In this document: piece by piece, positions 8,066-16,593 of the stretch
Layout of the letters: each line of letters opens with the position of its first letter
Position numbering within the stretch: the stretch's first letter is position 1
DNA from: UBA11164 sp002420085
GTDB taxonomy: Bacteria > Pseudomonadota > Gammaproteobacteria > Xanthomonadales > Xanthomonadaceae
Length of the DNA: 31,999 nucleotides
Assembly (NCBI GenBank): GCA_031976395.1
Contig: DALYLJ010000015.1
Location: 1-31,999, forward strand
Reading direction: 5' to 3'
Notes under the pieces: model-generated
What the model saw: only the letters and a program-made list of their open reading frames with translations
Database searches by the model: none
Told to the model about the DNA's origin: nothing
Translations under genes and position numbers: made by a program

Positions 8066-9147
8066 CGCCCGGCCTTCGGCGCAAACTGGAAGCCCTGGTC
8101 GAACGGCACGAGGAAGTCTCGCGTCTGCTGGCCGAGCCGGACGTGGTCGCCGATGCTGGCCGCTACCGCGATCTGTCGCGCGAATTTGCCCGCCTGGAAC
8201 CGGTTCGAGAGCGGCTGGCCGCCTTCGACCGCGCCGGTGCCGATCTGGCCGAAGCCGAGCGGATGCTGCGTGACCCGGAACTGCGCGAACTCGCCGATGC
8301 CGAGATTCCAGCCCTGCGCGAACGAATCAGCCAACTCGAAGCCAGTCTGGGTGAGCTTCTGCTGCCCGAGGATCCGCGCGATCGTGCCGGCCTGTTTCTC
8401 GAAGTCCGCGCCGGCACGGGCGGCGACGAAGCCGCCCTGTTCGCAGGCGACCTGTTCCGGATGTACGCCCGCTACGCCGAGGATCGCGGCTGGCGGGTCG
8501 AGATCGTCTCGGCCAATGAGGGCGAGCATGGCGGCTACAAGGAAATCGTTGCGCGCATCGAAGGCACGGGAGCATTCGCGCGCCTGAAATTCGAGTCAGG
8601 CACCCATCGCGTGCAGCGGGTGCCGGCCACCGAATCCCAGGGCCGGATCCATACCTCGGCGGCGACCGTCGCGATCCTGCCGGAGTTGGACGAGATCGAC
8701 GAGGTCGTCCTGAACGACACCGACCTTCGGTTCGACACCTTCCGCGCCTCCGGTGCCGGAGGCCAGCACATCAACAAGACCGACTCGGCAATCCGCCTGA
8801 CCCATCTGCCGACCGGCACCGTCGTGGAATGCCAGGATGAACGCAGCCAGCACAAGAATCGTGCCCGCGCCATCGCCCTGCTCAAGGCCCGTCTGCTGGA
8901 TGCCGAACGCAGCCGTCAGGCACGCGCCCAGAGCGAATCGCGGCGACTCCAGGTCGGCAGTGGCGATCGCAGCCAGCGCATCCGCACCTACAACTTTCCG
9001 CAGGGCCGGCTGACCGACCACCGCGTCGAGGGCCTGACCCTGTATCGCTTGCCGGAAATCCTCGAAGGCGATCTCGATGAACTGATCGACCGGCTGGCCA
9101 GTGAAGATCAGGCCGATCGCCTGCGCCTGCTGACCGAGGCCGCATGA
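8062..9147 (+). CDS. prfA: Peptide chain release factor 1
   Basis: RF1 recognises UAA and UAG and triggers peptide release. The protein has 361 residues. The stop-codon-reading PxT motif is present as PAT at residues 188-190 within RVPATESQGRIHTSA, which separates RF1 from RF2 (SPF). The catalytic GGQ is at 233-235 in ASGAGGQHINKTDSA. It starts within the end of hemA and overlaps the next gene by ATGA (9144-9147), so three genes appear to be translationally linked. The usual downstream partner prmC, which methylates the GGQ glutamine, is not here. Confidence 0.97.
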   Translation: MTPGLRRKLEALVERHEEVSRLLAEPDVVADAGRYRDLSREFARLEPVRERLAAFDRAGADLAEAERMLRDPELRELADAEIPALRERISQLEASLGELLLPEDPRDRAGLFLEVRAGTGGDEAALFAGDLFRMYARYAEDRGWRVEIVSANEGEHGGYKEIVARIEGTGAFARLKFESGTHRVQRVPATESQGRIHTSAATVAILPELDEIDEVVLNDTDLRFDTFRASGAGGQHINKTDSAIRLTHLPTGTVVECQDERSQHKNRARAIALLKARLLDAERSRQARAQSESRRLQVGSGDRSQRIRTYNFPQGRLTDHRVEGLTLYRLPEILEGDLDELIDRLASEDQADRLRLLTEAA

Positions 9148-11126
9148 CCACGCCGCTCGAACTGGCCCGCCTGCGGCTTGCCGAAGGCGACCTGCCGCGA
9201 GCCCTGGCCGGTCTGGTCGACGCGCTGCGCAATACCCCTGCCGATCCCGACCTGTGGCGGCAACTGGGCCTGATCTATCTGGCGATCCCGCAAGCCCACG
9301 ATGCCCTGGCCTGCTTCCAGCGCTGCCTGAACATCCGGCCCGACGACGGCCCGGCACTGGCCGGCGCCGCCGCTGCCTGTGAAGCCCTGGCCGAACCAGC
9401 CACCGCCGTCGCCCTGTATCGACGGGCGCTGACTCACGCACCCCGCCGCCGGGATTTGCGGCCCGGCCTGGCTGCCGCCCTGTTGCAGGCCGGCGACATC
9501 GAGGCCGCCAGCCAGGAAGCCGATCGCGCCACTGGTCACGACCCCGACGACGCCACCGCGTGGCGGGTGCGTGGCGACATCGCCATGGCCATGAAACAAC
9601 CAGCCGCCGCTGCCGCCGCATTCCGACGGGCAGCAGCCCTGGCGCCCGATGACAGCGCGGGCCACTATGCCCTCGGCCTGGCGGCGGCCGGTGCCGACCA
9701 GATCGACGAAGCGATCGCGGCCTTCACCCGCACCCTCGACCTGGACCCGACCCACGGCGCCGCACTCGCCCAGATCTGTCACCTCAAGCGCCGCGTCTGC
9801 GACTGGCATGACCTCGACCGCCTCGGCGCCCGGCTGCGCCAGGCCGTCCACGCCGGTCGTGAGGGCATCACCCCGTTCGCCTTCCTCGCCGAAACCGGCG
9901 ACCCGGCCGAACAACTGGCCTGTGCCCGGCTCTGGGCCGGTCAGGTCGAACGCGACGGCAACCGGCTCGGACTGCGACCGCTGCGACCGCCAGTCCGTCG
10001 AGAATCGGCACCGATCCGGATCGGGTTCGTCTCATCCGGCTTCGGCAACCACCCGACCGCCCTGCTGATCGCCGAACTGATCGAACGACTGCGCCTGACC
10101 GACCTGATCACCTACGGCTTCGCCACCACCCCGGACGATGGCGGCGCCCTGCGGACTCGGCTGCAACGTGCCTTCAAGGAATTCGAGACGGTCGATCGAC
10201 TCGGCCTGAACGCGCTTGCCAAGCGCATCCGACAAGCCGACCTGGACATCGTGTTCGACCTGCGCGGCTACGGCGACGGCGCGGTCAGCCCGATCTACGC
10301 CCAGCGGGTGGCACCGATCCAGGTCAACTGGCTGGCCTACCCCGGCAGCCAGGGTGCCGCCTTCATGGACTACCTGCTGGCCGACCGGTACGTCATCCCC
10401 GATGACCAACGCCAGCACTACGCCGAACGCCTGCTGCGCCTGCCGCAGTGCTTCCAGCCCTCCGACAGCACCCGGCGCATTCCCGAGCCACCGCCGCGCA
10501 GCGAATGCGGCCTGCCGGAACACGGCCCGGTACTGGCCTGCTTCAACAACAGCTACAAGATCACCCCAGAGGTGTTCGACGCCTGGGCACGGATCGCCCG
10601 CGCCGTCCCCGATGCCTGCTTCTGGCTGTTGCGTGCCGGCCCGGACGCCATGATCCCGGCACTGCGCCGTGAAGCAGCCGCCCGCGACATCGCCCCGGAG
10701 CGACTGATCTTCATGGAGAAACTCGCGCACCCCGAGTATCTCGCCCGCTACCGGCACGCCGACCTGTTTCTCGACACCTGGCCCTATAACGCCCACACCA
10801 CCGCCAGCGACGCACTGTGGGCCGGCTGCCCGGTATTGACCCTGCCCGGACGCGCCTTCGCCGCCCGCGTCGCCGGCTCGCTGTTGGCAACCCTCGGCCT
10901 GCATCCACTGATCGCCAGCGACATCGACGACTACGTCGCCAGAGCGATCGCCATCGTCCGATTTCCCGAGCAACGCCTCGCCATCCGCGACGCCCTGGAA
11001 ACCGCCCGTCGCGACTCGCCCCTGTTCGACCTGCGGCGCTACGCCAATGACTTCGTCGATGCCGTAAGCTGGATGGCGACCCGGCAACGCCGGGGGCAGG
11101 CCCCGATCGACCACGACTTCTTCTGA
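9144..11126 (+). CDS. TPR / GT41-family (O-GlcNAc-transferase-like) glycosyltransferase
   Basis: A 660-residue protein with TPR-like repeats over about residues 1-210 and a GT41 catalytic region from about 290. The catalytic part closely follows the eukaryotic OGT pattern. GFVSSGFGNHPTALLI contains His303, matching the catalytic His of human OGT. CFNNSYKITPEVFDAW contains Lys472, matching the UDP-contacting lysine, and LFLDTWPYNAHTTASDALWAG carries the HTT donor-binding motif at 551-553. It is therefore probably active on protein or peptide acceptors, likely with UDP-GlcNAc or a related sugar; donor and target are unknown. It is cytosolic (no signal seen) and overlaps prfA by 4 bp, in the position where prmC usually lies. 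Confidence 0.92.
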   Translation: MTTPLELARLRLAEGDLPRALAGLVDALRNTPADPDLWRQLGLIYLAIPQAHDALACFQRCLNIRPDDGPALAGAAAACEALAEPATAVALYRRALTHAPRRRDLRPGLAAALLQAGDIEAASQEADRATGHDPDDATAWRVRGDIAMAMKQPAAAAAAFRRAAALAPDDSAGHYALGLAAAGADQIDEAIAAFTRTLDLDPTHGAALAQICHLKRRVCDWHDLDRLGARLRQAVHAGREGITPFAFLAETGDPAEQLACARLWAGQVERDGNRLGLRPLRPPVRRESAPIRIGFVSSGFGNHPTALLIAELIERLRLTDLITYGFATTPDDGGALRTRLQRAFKEFETVDRLGLNALAKRIRQADLDIVFDLRGYGDGAVSPIYAQRVAPIQVNWLAYPGSQGAAFMDYLLADRYVIPDDQRQHYAERLLRLPQCFQPSDSTRRIPEPPPRSECGLPEHGPVLACFNNSYKITPEVFDAWARIARAVPDACFWLLRAGPDAMIPALRREAAARDIAPERLIFMEKLAHPEYLARYRHADLFLDTWPYNAHTTASDALWAGCPVLTLPGRAFAARVAGSLLATLGLHPLIASDIDDYVARAIAIVRFPEQRLAIRDALETARRDSPLFDLRRYANDFVDAVSWMATRQRRGQAPIDHDFF

Positions 11127-11148
11127 TGCCACAGGCCAACCCGCCCCG

Positions 11149-11694
11149 ATGACTCATTCCGACACCTTCGTAGCGCTGACCCTGTGCGTACTCACCGTCA
11201 GCGACAGCCGGACCCCCGACACCGACAGCTCCGGCGACTACCTGGTCGCCGCCCTGACCGAAGCCGGCCACCGGCTGCACAGCCGCGACCTGCTGCCTGA
11301 CAACATCTATCGCCTGCGCGCCCGAATTTCGGACTGGATCGCCGACGAAACGATCGACGGCATCCTGATCACCGGCGGCACCGGCTTCACCGGCCGCGAC
11401 GCCACCCCGGAAGCGATCCGTCCCCTGCTCGACAAGGAAATGCCCGGCTTCGGCGAACTGTTCCGGGCGCTCAGCTTCGACGAGATCGGCACCAGCAGCC
11501 TGCAATCGCGCGCCTTCGCCGGCCTCGCCAACAACACCTTCGTGTTCGCCCTGCCCGGCTCCACCTCGGCCTGTCGAACCGGCTGGCAAGCGCTGATCCG
11601 GCAGCAACTCGACAGCCGCACCCGCCCCTGCAACCTCGCCAACCTGCGACCCCGACTGCGTGAGCAGGCAGCCACGCTGAATGCAGCCCCCTGA
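11149..11694 (+). CDS. moaB: Molybdenum cofactor biosynthesis protein MoaB
   Basis: A 181-residue MoaB/MogA-fold protein, which adenylylates molybdopterin before metal insertion (MogA-like role) or has an accessory role. Recognisable motifs are LTVSDSRTPDTDSSGD near residues 16-31, the ITGGTGFTGRDATPEA motif near 75-90 and the C-terminal LPGSTSACRTGW. The protein keeps the trimer-forming fold elements and is of normal length. It follows the GT41 gene by 22 bp. No other Mo-cofactor genes are in the window. A small CCTGGC...GCCAGG hairpin (11731-11748) lies downstream. Confidence 0.94.
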   Translation: MTHSDTFVALTLCVLTVSDSRTPDTDSSGDYLVAALTEAGHRLHSRDLLPDNIYRLRARISDWIADETIDGILITGGTGFTGRDATPEAIRPLLDKEMPGFGELFRALSFDEIGTSSLQSRAFAGLANNTFVFALPGSTSACRTGWQALIRQQLDSRTRPCNLANLRPRLREQAATLNAAP

Positions 11695-12049
11695 GCCAGC
11701 AAGCCCTCCATTTGTCAACGGAGTTGTCCGCCTGGCCATGCAGCCAGGTGTTGGGGTTCGGCTGCGGCGGGTGATTCTCGGTCAGGGTTGAGCAACACGT
11801 TCCGATGGCTGTTCAGTTGCATAGGCGTGCATGCACCACCTGTACCACCCCCGACCGACCCACCTCACGGTGAGGCATCGCGAGGTTCCCGCTCGTTACG
11901 TCCCCTCCAACGAACGGGGACACTTCAGCTTTGGACACAGGGCACAGGCACAGGGACAGTTCGGCGTTAGGCTGACATGCCAGGGTTGACATGCTGCACT
12001 CGGGGGCGGTCTGGTGTAGCTTGAGCCGACCGCCGCCGAATCGATCGCC
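11695..12049. other. 355-bp spacer between moaB and ppk2 with palindromes and short repeats
   Basis: No convincing gene was seen. The spacer contains hairpin CCTGGC-CATGCA-GCCAGG (11731-11748), without a T-tract, and a 13-bp palindrome CCTCACGGTGAGG (11863-11875). It also holds a G/C/A-rich stretch with repeated GCACAGG/ACAGGGA words (about 11935-11960) and a direct repeat TGACATGC (11973-11980 and 11987-11994). TTGACA at 11986-11991 could be a -35 box, but I see no good -10 at the right spacing. The composition looks like relic or accessory sequence. Confidence 0.5.
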
Positions 12050-12817
12050 ATGAAGCGCAACGACTACCAGCGTCAGATCGATCCACTCCTGCTCCGGCTG
12101 AACGAGTTGGCCCGTTGGCTGGTCGAGACCGGCAGTCGGATGGTGGTGCTGTTCGAGGGCCGCGACACTGCCGGCAAGGGCGGTACGATCGCGGCGATCG
12201 CCGGCAAGCTCAATCCCCGGCAGGTCCGGATCGTGGCGCTGCCGAAGCCGGACGAGCGTGAGCGCAGCCAGTGGTATTTCCAGCGCTACGTCGCCCATCT
12301 GCCTTCGGCGGGCGAGTTGGTGCTGTTCGACCGCAGTTGGTACAACCGCGCCGGGGTCGAGCGGGTGATGGGATTTTGCAGCGATGCCGAGTATCAGGCG
12401 TTCCTCGATGAGGCGCCCCGGTTCGAGCGCGCGCTGATCGACAGCGGCATCCTGCTGCACAAATACTGGCTGGCGGTCGATCAGGACGAGCAGGAGCGCC
12501 GTTTCGCCGAACGTGCCAACGATCCACTCAAGCGCTGGAAGCTCTCGCCGATCGATCTGGTGGCCCGGCAGAACTATCGGGAATACGGTGAGGCGCGCGA
12601 TGCGATGTTCAAGGCTACCCACACCCGACAGGCGCCGTGGACGGTGGTCGATTTCAACGATCAGCGGGTCGGTCGGCTGAATCTGATCCGCCACCTGCTC
12701 GACCATGCGCCGGTCACGGCGTTGTCGGAGCATGCAGTGGACTTGCCACCCTTGCCCGGCAAGCCGGTGCGCGAACGTTTCCGGGGGCCAGTCAAGCCGA
12801 TCCGCTCACGGTACTGA
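12050..12817 (+). CDS. ppk2: Polyphosphate kinase 2 family protein
   Basis: A 255-residue single-domain PPK2, which transfers phosphate between polyphosphate and nucleotides (usually polyP plus NDP to NTP). The Walker A loop FEGRDTAGKGGT is at about residues 35-46 and the Walker B/lid region LFDRSWYNRAGVERVMGF at about 92-110. QWYFQRYVAHLP and RWKLSPIDLVAR are further family signatures. Length and motifs fit the short class of PPK2 enzymes; which nucleotide is preferred cannot be told. The gene ends 26 bp inside the end of the convergent LodB-like gene. The start is ATG 12050. Confidence 0.95.
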   Translation: MKRNDYQRQIDPLLLRLNELARWLVETGSRMVVLFEGRDTAGKGGTIAAIAGKLNPRQVRIVALPKPDERERSQWYFQRYVAHLPSAGELVLFDRSWYNRAGVERVMGFCSDAEYQAFLDEAPRFERALIDSGILLHKYWLAVDQDEQERRFAERANDPLKRWKLSPIDLVARQNYREYGEARDAMFKATHTRQAPWTVVDFNDQRVGRLNLIRHLLDHAPVTALSEHAVDLPPLPGKPVRERFRGPVKPIRSRY

Positions 12818-14009
12818 GCGGCGCGCCGTCAGCCCGGTCATCGCCGGGTCGGTCGCTGCGGTCTGCACGGACCGCAGGCGCAGCCGGCTGCCGTCGACGC
12901 TGCCAGAAAGGCGCCTCCGGCCAGCGCTGCTCCAAGCCGTAGAACGCCGACAACTGCTGCCGGTAGACCTGGTGGATCTGATTCAGATGCGCTGCGTAGC
13001 GGGCGCCGGCCTGGTGATCGCCGGCGAGTTCGGCGCGTACCGTGCGGGCGGCTGACAGTCCGGTGTAGAGGGCGTTGGCGATGCCTTTCGACGACAGCGG
13101 GTCGAATGCCAGGGCGGCGTCACCAACGGCCAGCCAGTTCGATCCGGCAGCGCGATCAAGCGCGACACTGCCTGCCGGGCTGCCGTGGACCCGACCTACG
13201 GGGTGATAGTCATGCTGGCGGCACAGGGCATGCAAATGCGGTGCGCTCGCCAGCCGGCGCCAGAGCGCTTCGCCAGCAAGCAGGGTTCGGCGATCGAGTA
13301 GATCGGCATCGCCGAGCAAGACGATCAGGCGCTCACCAGTCGCCAGCAGGACGCTGTACCACCAGCCGTCCTCGGTCGCTTCGACCCAGGTCCGGCCATC
13401 GCGATCGGTCCCGCTCGGGCTGCTCAGGAACAAACGGAACGCCAGCAGCCGGTCGTGGACGATCCGCTCGGCTCCCAGATGCCGGGCCAACAGGGCCGAT
13501 CGGCCGCTGGCGTCGATCAGCCGATCCGCCGACAGGCGACGGGTGGCGCCATCCTGGCTCCGCAGCAGGCATCGAAACGGCGATTGCCCGCCATCGCTGG
13601 CATCCAGGTGCAACGAGGCCGATTCGACCAGTTCGGCACCTGCGGCGCGGGCACGCCGACGCAGCCCGGCATCGAAACGGACCCGATCGAGCTGCCAGCC
13701 GAGGCCATGGACCTGGAAGAGGAAGTCGTTGGCGGTGCCGATGTCGGAGCCCCAGAACGCCAGGGTGCCGGGACTCGGGCGATGGCCATCGGCGAGCAGT
13801 TCGTCCAGGCCACCGAGATCGCGCAGCAGGCTGCGCGCCGAGGGCGGCAGACTTTCACCGAACGGTGCCCGGTCCTGGGCGCCGTGGGTCGATCGCCGAT
13901 CGGCGATCAGCACGCGCAGGCCAGCGCCAGCCAGGGCGATCCCGGCGGCGGCTCCGGCCGGGCCGCCACCGGCGATGGCGACGTCGAAGCGTGCTTCCGC
14001 TCCGGCCAT
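12792..14009 (-). CDS. LodB-like FAD-dependent oxidoreductase (quinoprotein maturation)
   Basis: A 405-residue flavoprotein of the tryptophan-halogenase/geranylgeranyl-reductase-like group. The N-terminal dinucleotide fold AIAGGGPAGAAAGIAL is at residues 11-26 and the second FAD motif GDAALAFDPLSSKGIANALYTG lies near 300-320. It starts 7 bp after the stop of the LodA-like gene with ACAGGG just upstream. In Marinomonas, LodB is the flavoprotein needed to form the tryptophylquinone cofactor of LodA; the adjacency here supports the same job. Alone it could pass for a halogenase-like monooxygenase. Its last 26 bp overlap the convergent ppk2. Confidence 0.85.
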   Translation of the reverse strand: MAGAEARFDVAIAGGGPAGAAAGIALAGAGLRVLIADRRSTHGAQDRAPFGESLPPSARSLLRDLGGLDELLADGHRPSPGTLAFWGSDIGTANDFLFQVHGLGWQLDRVRFDAGLRRRARAAGAELVESASLHLDASDGGQSPFRCLLRSQDGATRRLSADRLIDASGRSALLARHLGAERIVHDRLLAFRLFLSSPSGTDRDGRTWVEATEDGWWYSVLLATGERLIVLLGDADLLDRRTLLAGEALWRRLASAPHLHALCRQHDYHPVGRVHGSPAGSVALDRAAGSNWLAVGDAALAFDPLSSKGIANALYTGLSAARTVRAELAGDHQAGARYAAHLNQIHQVYRQQLSAFYGLEQRWPEAPFWQRRRQPAAPAVRADRSDRPGDDRADGAPLSTVSGSA

Positions 14010-14016
14010 GCCCTGT

Positions 14017-15990
14017 TCAGTTGCGCGTGTGGCGGACCGGCAGCGGTGCGCTGCCAGCCTCCTCCCGTGACGCGAAATTGGCAGCGCGCGGCAAGGATCG
14101 GGTCTTCGGCGACGAATCGGCCGTGAGTACCGGTTCGACCGCCGTCAGGCTGGTGGCGTCGGCCGGCGCGACGTCCGGGCCAAAGGAAGCAACCATCATG
14201 ACGGCCGGGAAGATCGGGTCACCGATCACGCCCGGACGGACCTCGACCAGACCCATCGAGCCGAAGATGCGCACCATGTCCAGCATCTGGCTGGCCGTAT
14301 TGCCATGCAGCGGCTTGTTCCAACTGGTGCGGTTGCTGAAGGCATCGATCCGCCGCGCCAGCGGCTGCGAGGGATCGACGACCACGGCATAGTCCTCGGC
14401 AGTCAGCACATGATTGGGCACGCGCGCCGGCCAGAAGGTCGGTGCGAACGGATCGTAGTCGGTGTCGTAGCCGGCCCGACAGAACGCGGTATCGGCCTGC
14501 CAGGGCAGGCCCATCCAGCGGTTGATGTCGCCCGGACGCTGGCCATGCAGTGGGCCATTGCCAGCCAGTGCGGCGGTCTGGTTCAGGGTCGGGCCGTAGT
14601 CGGGCTCGGGGTTGTCCGGCGAACGCTGGCGGATGCGAAACGGCCTTTCGTACAGGCTCAGGTGACGCATCGGCCAAGTCATCTCGCAGCCCGGATGGAA
14701 GGCGTCGGCGAGGCAGAATTCCAGTGCTGCACGATCGAGCATTGCCGGCTGCTCGGCCAGCGGCAGGTCATCGATGCCGGCCGGCGGCGCCCCGCGCTGG
14801 CCCCAGTCGGCAATGAAGTCGCCATCCGCCCAGCGTTGCAGGATGCCGTACTGGGTCTGGCTGATGCTGGCATTCTGGCGCGGACTGTTGCTGGCCGGCA
14901 CTTCCATGGCGTCGCCGTACAGCCACGGCCAGGGCATCTGGTTGCCATCGCTGGGGGTGGGCGGCCGGAAGCTGTTGAGGATCTGTCGGCGCAATTCGGC
15001 GTTGGCGTCGTACTGCCCCGGTGCCGGCAATGTCGCCAGACGCGCGATCAACTCCGGATTCTCGAAATCGAAACGACCGGTGTGGCCGAACATCACCGCG
15101 AAGCCCTGATTCACCCACTGCAATCCGGTCAGCCGCTGCAGGATCGGGTAGACATCGGCAGTAAACGAAGGCTGGCCCGGCGCCGGCAGCCAGCCAGCCT
15201 GCACGTAGAGATCGAACAACAGGTCGTACAGGGTGCGCTCGGCCTTGACCTGGGGGGCGTAGTTGGGTGGTGCGGTCACCACCCAGGCCGATTCGACGGG
15301 AATCTCGCGGCCAGCGATCCGCACCCGTGCTGACACCGTGCCATCGCAGGTGTCGTCGTACCAGCCATCGGCGTTGATGAAGGAATTGCCATCGGTCGGG
15401 ATGAAGATCGGGCTGTCGGTCGGCGAGGCCGAAACGCCGTGACCACCGAGCACCAGCACCCGGCCCTGGGCGTCGGTCCGAAGCTCGCCGAGGGTGACCG
15501 GCACGCCGGTGAAGGCACCGGCGCAGATGACCGGGTCGGCATTGCCTCCGCTGATCCGGCGTGGTCCGGCGTCGATGGTCAGGCTGGCACGATCGCTGAC
15601 CTTGGCATTGCGCAGCGGCAGCACGGTACTGGCGGCCTCCGGGATGTCCATGGCGATCTGCCACTGATACCAGGCGGCCTTGCGATTGGCCAGATGCACG
15701 GTCCATTCGATCTCGGCAGCATCGGCGGTCAATTCACGCACCACCTCGCCTGCGGCGTTGTAGCCGTAGATGCGGAACTGCGCGGCTTCGCGCTTGAGAG
15801 CACCGGTGGCGTCGCGATAGAAACCGACCGGCTGCGGCGCTGGGTCGGCGAGTTGCGGGCCGATGTAGAACGCATCCTGGCTGTTGCCGACCCGGGCGAT
15901 GCCGATCGCCGGATGAATCGCAGCGCGGACGATGTCGGTTCCGCCGACGGGCGGGGTGGGTGCGGTGGTGGTGAGCGAAACGTTGGACAT
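14017..15990 (-). CDS. LodA-like cysteine-tryptophylquinone amino-acid oxidase
   Basis: A 657-residue LodA/GoxA-family protein. Characterised members oxidise L-lysine (epsilon-amino) or glycine, giving hydrogen peroxide and ammonia. The family opening IHPAIGIARVGNS is at residues 25-37. The candidate cofactor cysteine is Cys504 in LPWQADTAFCRAGY. Candidate partner tryptophans are Trp520 in FWPARVPN and Trp557 in NRTSWNKP; the latter spacing is nearer the roughly 65 residues I recall for Marinomonas LodA. Start ATG 15990 is preceded by a strong AGGGAGG eight bases upstream; an upstream in-frame ATG at 16035 is rejected. There is no classical signal peptide. Substrate cannot be assigned. Confidence 0.88.
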   Translation of the reverse strand: MSNVSLTTTAPTPPVGGTDIVRAAIHPAIGIARVGNSQDAFYIGPQLADPAPQPVGFYRDATGALKREAAQFRIYGYNAAGEVVRELTADAAEIEWTVHLANRKAAWYQWQIAMDIPEAASTVLPLRNAKVSDRASLTIDAGPRRISGGNADPVICAGAFTGVPVTLGELRTDAQGRVLVLGGHGVSASPTDSPIFIPTDGNSFINADGWYDDTCDGTVSARVRIAGREIPVESAWVVTAPPNYAPQVKAERTLYDLLFDLYVQAGWLPAPGQPSFTADVYPILQRLTGLQWVNQGFAVMFGHTGRFDFENPELIARLATLPAPGQYDANAELRRQILNSFRPPTPSDGNQMPWPWLYGDAMEVPASNSPRQNASISQTQYGILQRWADGDFIADWGQRGAPPAGIDDLPLAEQPAMLDRAALEFCLADAFHPGCEMTWPMRHLSLYERPFRIRQRSPDNPEPDYGPTLNQTAALAGNGPLHGQRPGDINRWMGLPWQADTAFCRAGYDTDYDPFAPTFWPARVPNHVLTAEDYAVVVDPSQPLARRIDAFSNRTSWNKPLHGNTASQMLDMVRIFGSMGLVEVRPGVIGDPIFPAVMMVASFGPDVAPADATSLTAVEPVLTADSSPKTRSLPRAANFASREEAGSAPLPVRHTRN

Positions 15991-16014
15991 GACGCGAGCC
16001 TCCCTGTTGCGATA

Positions 16015-16030
16015 GGTTCCGGTTGGAACC
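16015..16030. promoter_or_regulatory. 16-bp interrupted palindrome upstream of the lodA-like gene
   Basis: GGTTCCGGTTGGAACC has two perfect 6-bp arms around a 4-bp centre. It ends 25 bp before the lodA-like ATG and just upstream of its AGGGAGG ribosome-binding site. It could be an operator or an mRNA hairpin; no regulator is identifiable. Confidence 0.4.
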
Positions 16031-16118
16031 GCCAAACGATGCCGGCCAGTCGTCTTGGCCGGTGCGGTTGCTCGGGATCGCTCGCTCGATCGCGCCGACC
16101 CCGGCGATCACCGACCCG

Positions 16119-16577
16119 TCAACTGCGCTCGCCCAGTTCGCGGGCGACGTCGCGCAAGGCATCGACGTTCTCGATATGGGCGATCTGCTGGATGAGATGG
16201 TCGCGCACCTGCTCTTCGAGCACGGCCAGATCGGCGTCGGACACCCCGAGTGCCCTGGCAAGGGTCGCGATCCGAGCCCGCTCGGCCGCCGAACAGACGC
16301 CATCGGCATAGGCCAGCAGCAGGCAGGAGTGCAGCAGGGCGGCCTTGCTGGCTGGTGCATCGAACACCTCGGCGGCCTGCGCCGGATCGAACGGCTCGCG
16401 GACCAATTCGTCATAGCTGATCGGCGCGTGTGCATCATCGCGACAAAGCGCGTAGAAGCCCTGGATCATCGCCTCCTCCGTGGCATGCAGGCCGTCGGTG
16501 TTGGCCAGGTCGTGCAGGGCGCGGACGATGCACTGGATATGATTCAGTCCGAGTTGGGCGGTGGCGAGGTCGAGCAT
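16119..16577 (-). CDS. TerB-like (tellurite-resistance fold) protein
   Basis: A 152-residue helical, probably cytosolic protein. The central and C-terminal part LLHSCLLLAYADGVCSAAERARIATLARALGVS followed by a ten-residue helix has the TerB-like pattern: an acidic D-G-x-x-x-x-x-E metal-site-type helix pair. The N-terminal repeat NIDGLHATEE-type segment (LANTDGLHATEEAMIQ) looks like a second copy of the same pattern. TerB-like proteins accompany membrane-linked stress systems. It follows the AAA+ gene by 16 bp and is probably in the same operon. It is the last gene before a 128-bp gap to the lodA-like gene. Confidence 0.75.
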   Translation of the reverse strand: MLDLATAQLGLNHIQCIVRALHDLANTDGLHATEEAMIQGFYALCRDDAHAPISYDELVREPFDPAQAAEVFDAPASKAALLHSCLLLAYADGVCSAAERARIATLARALGVSDADLAVLEEQVRDHLIQQIAHIENVDALRDVARELGERS

Positions 16578-16593
16578 CGGAGACTCCTTGGGG

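Noticed and set aside
11788..11970. Possible 60-codon gene in the spacer before ppk2
   Set aside because: Weak start, no Shine-Dalgarno, Pro/Arg/Gly-rich composition and no family features.
11973..11994. Pho box upstream of ppk2
   Set aside because: The repeat period is 14 bp and the half sites are not CTGTCAT; a true Pho box has 7-bp half sites spaced by 4.
15991..16035. Upstream in-frame start for the lodA-like gene
   Set aside because: A strong AGGGAGG lies inside this extension, eight bases before ATG 15990, and the extra 15 residues are not family-like.
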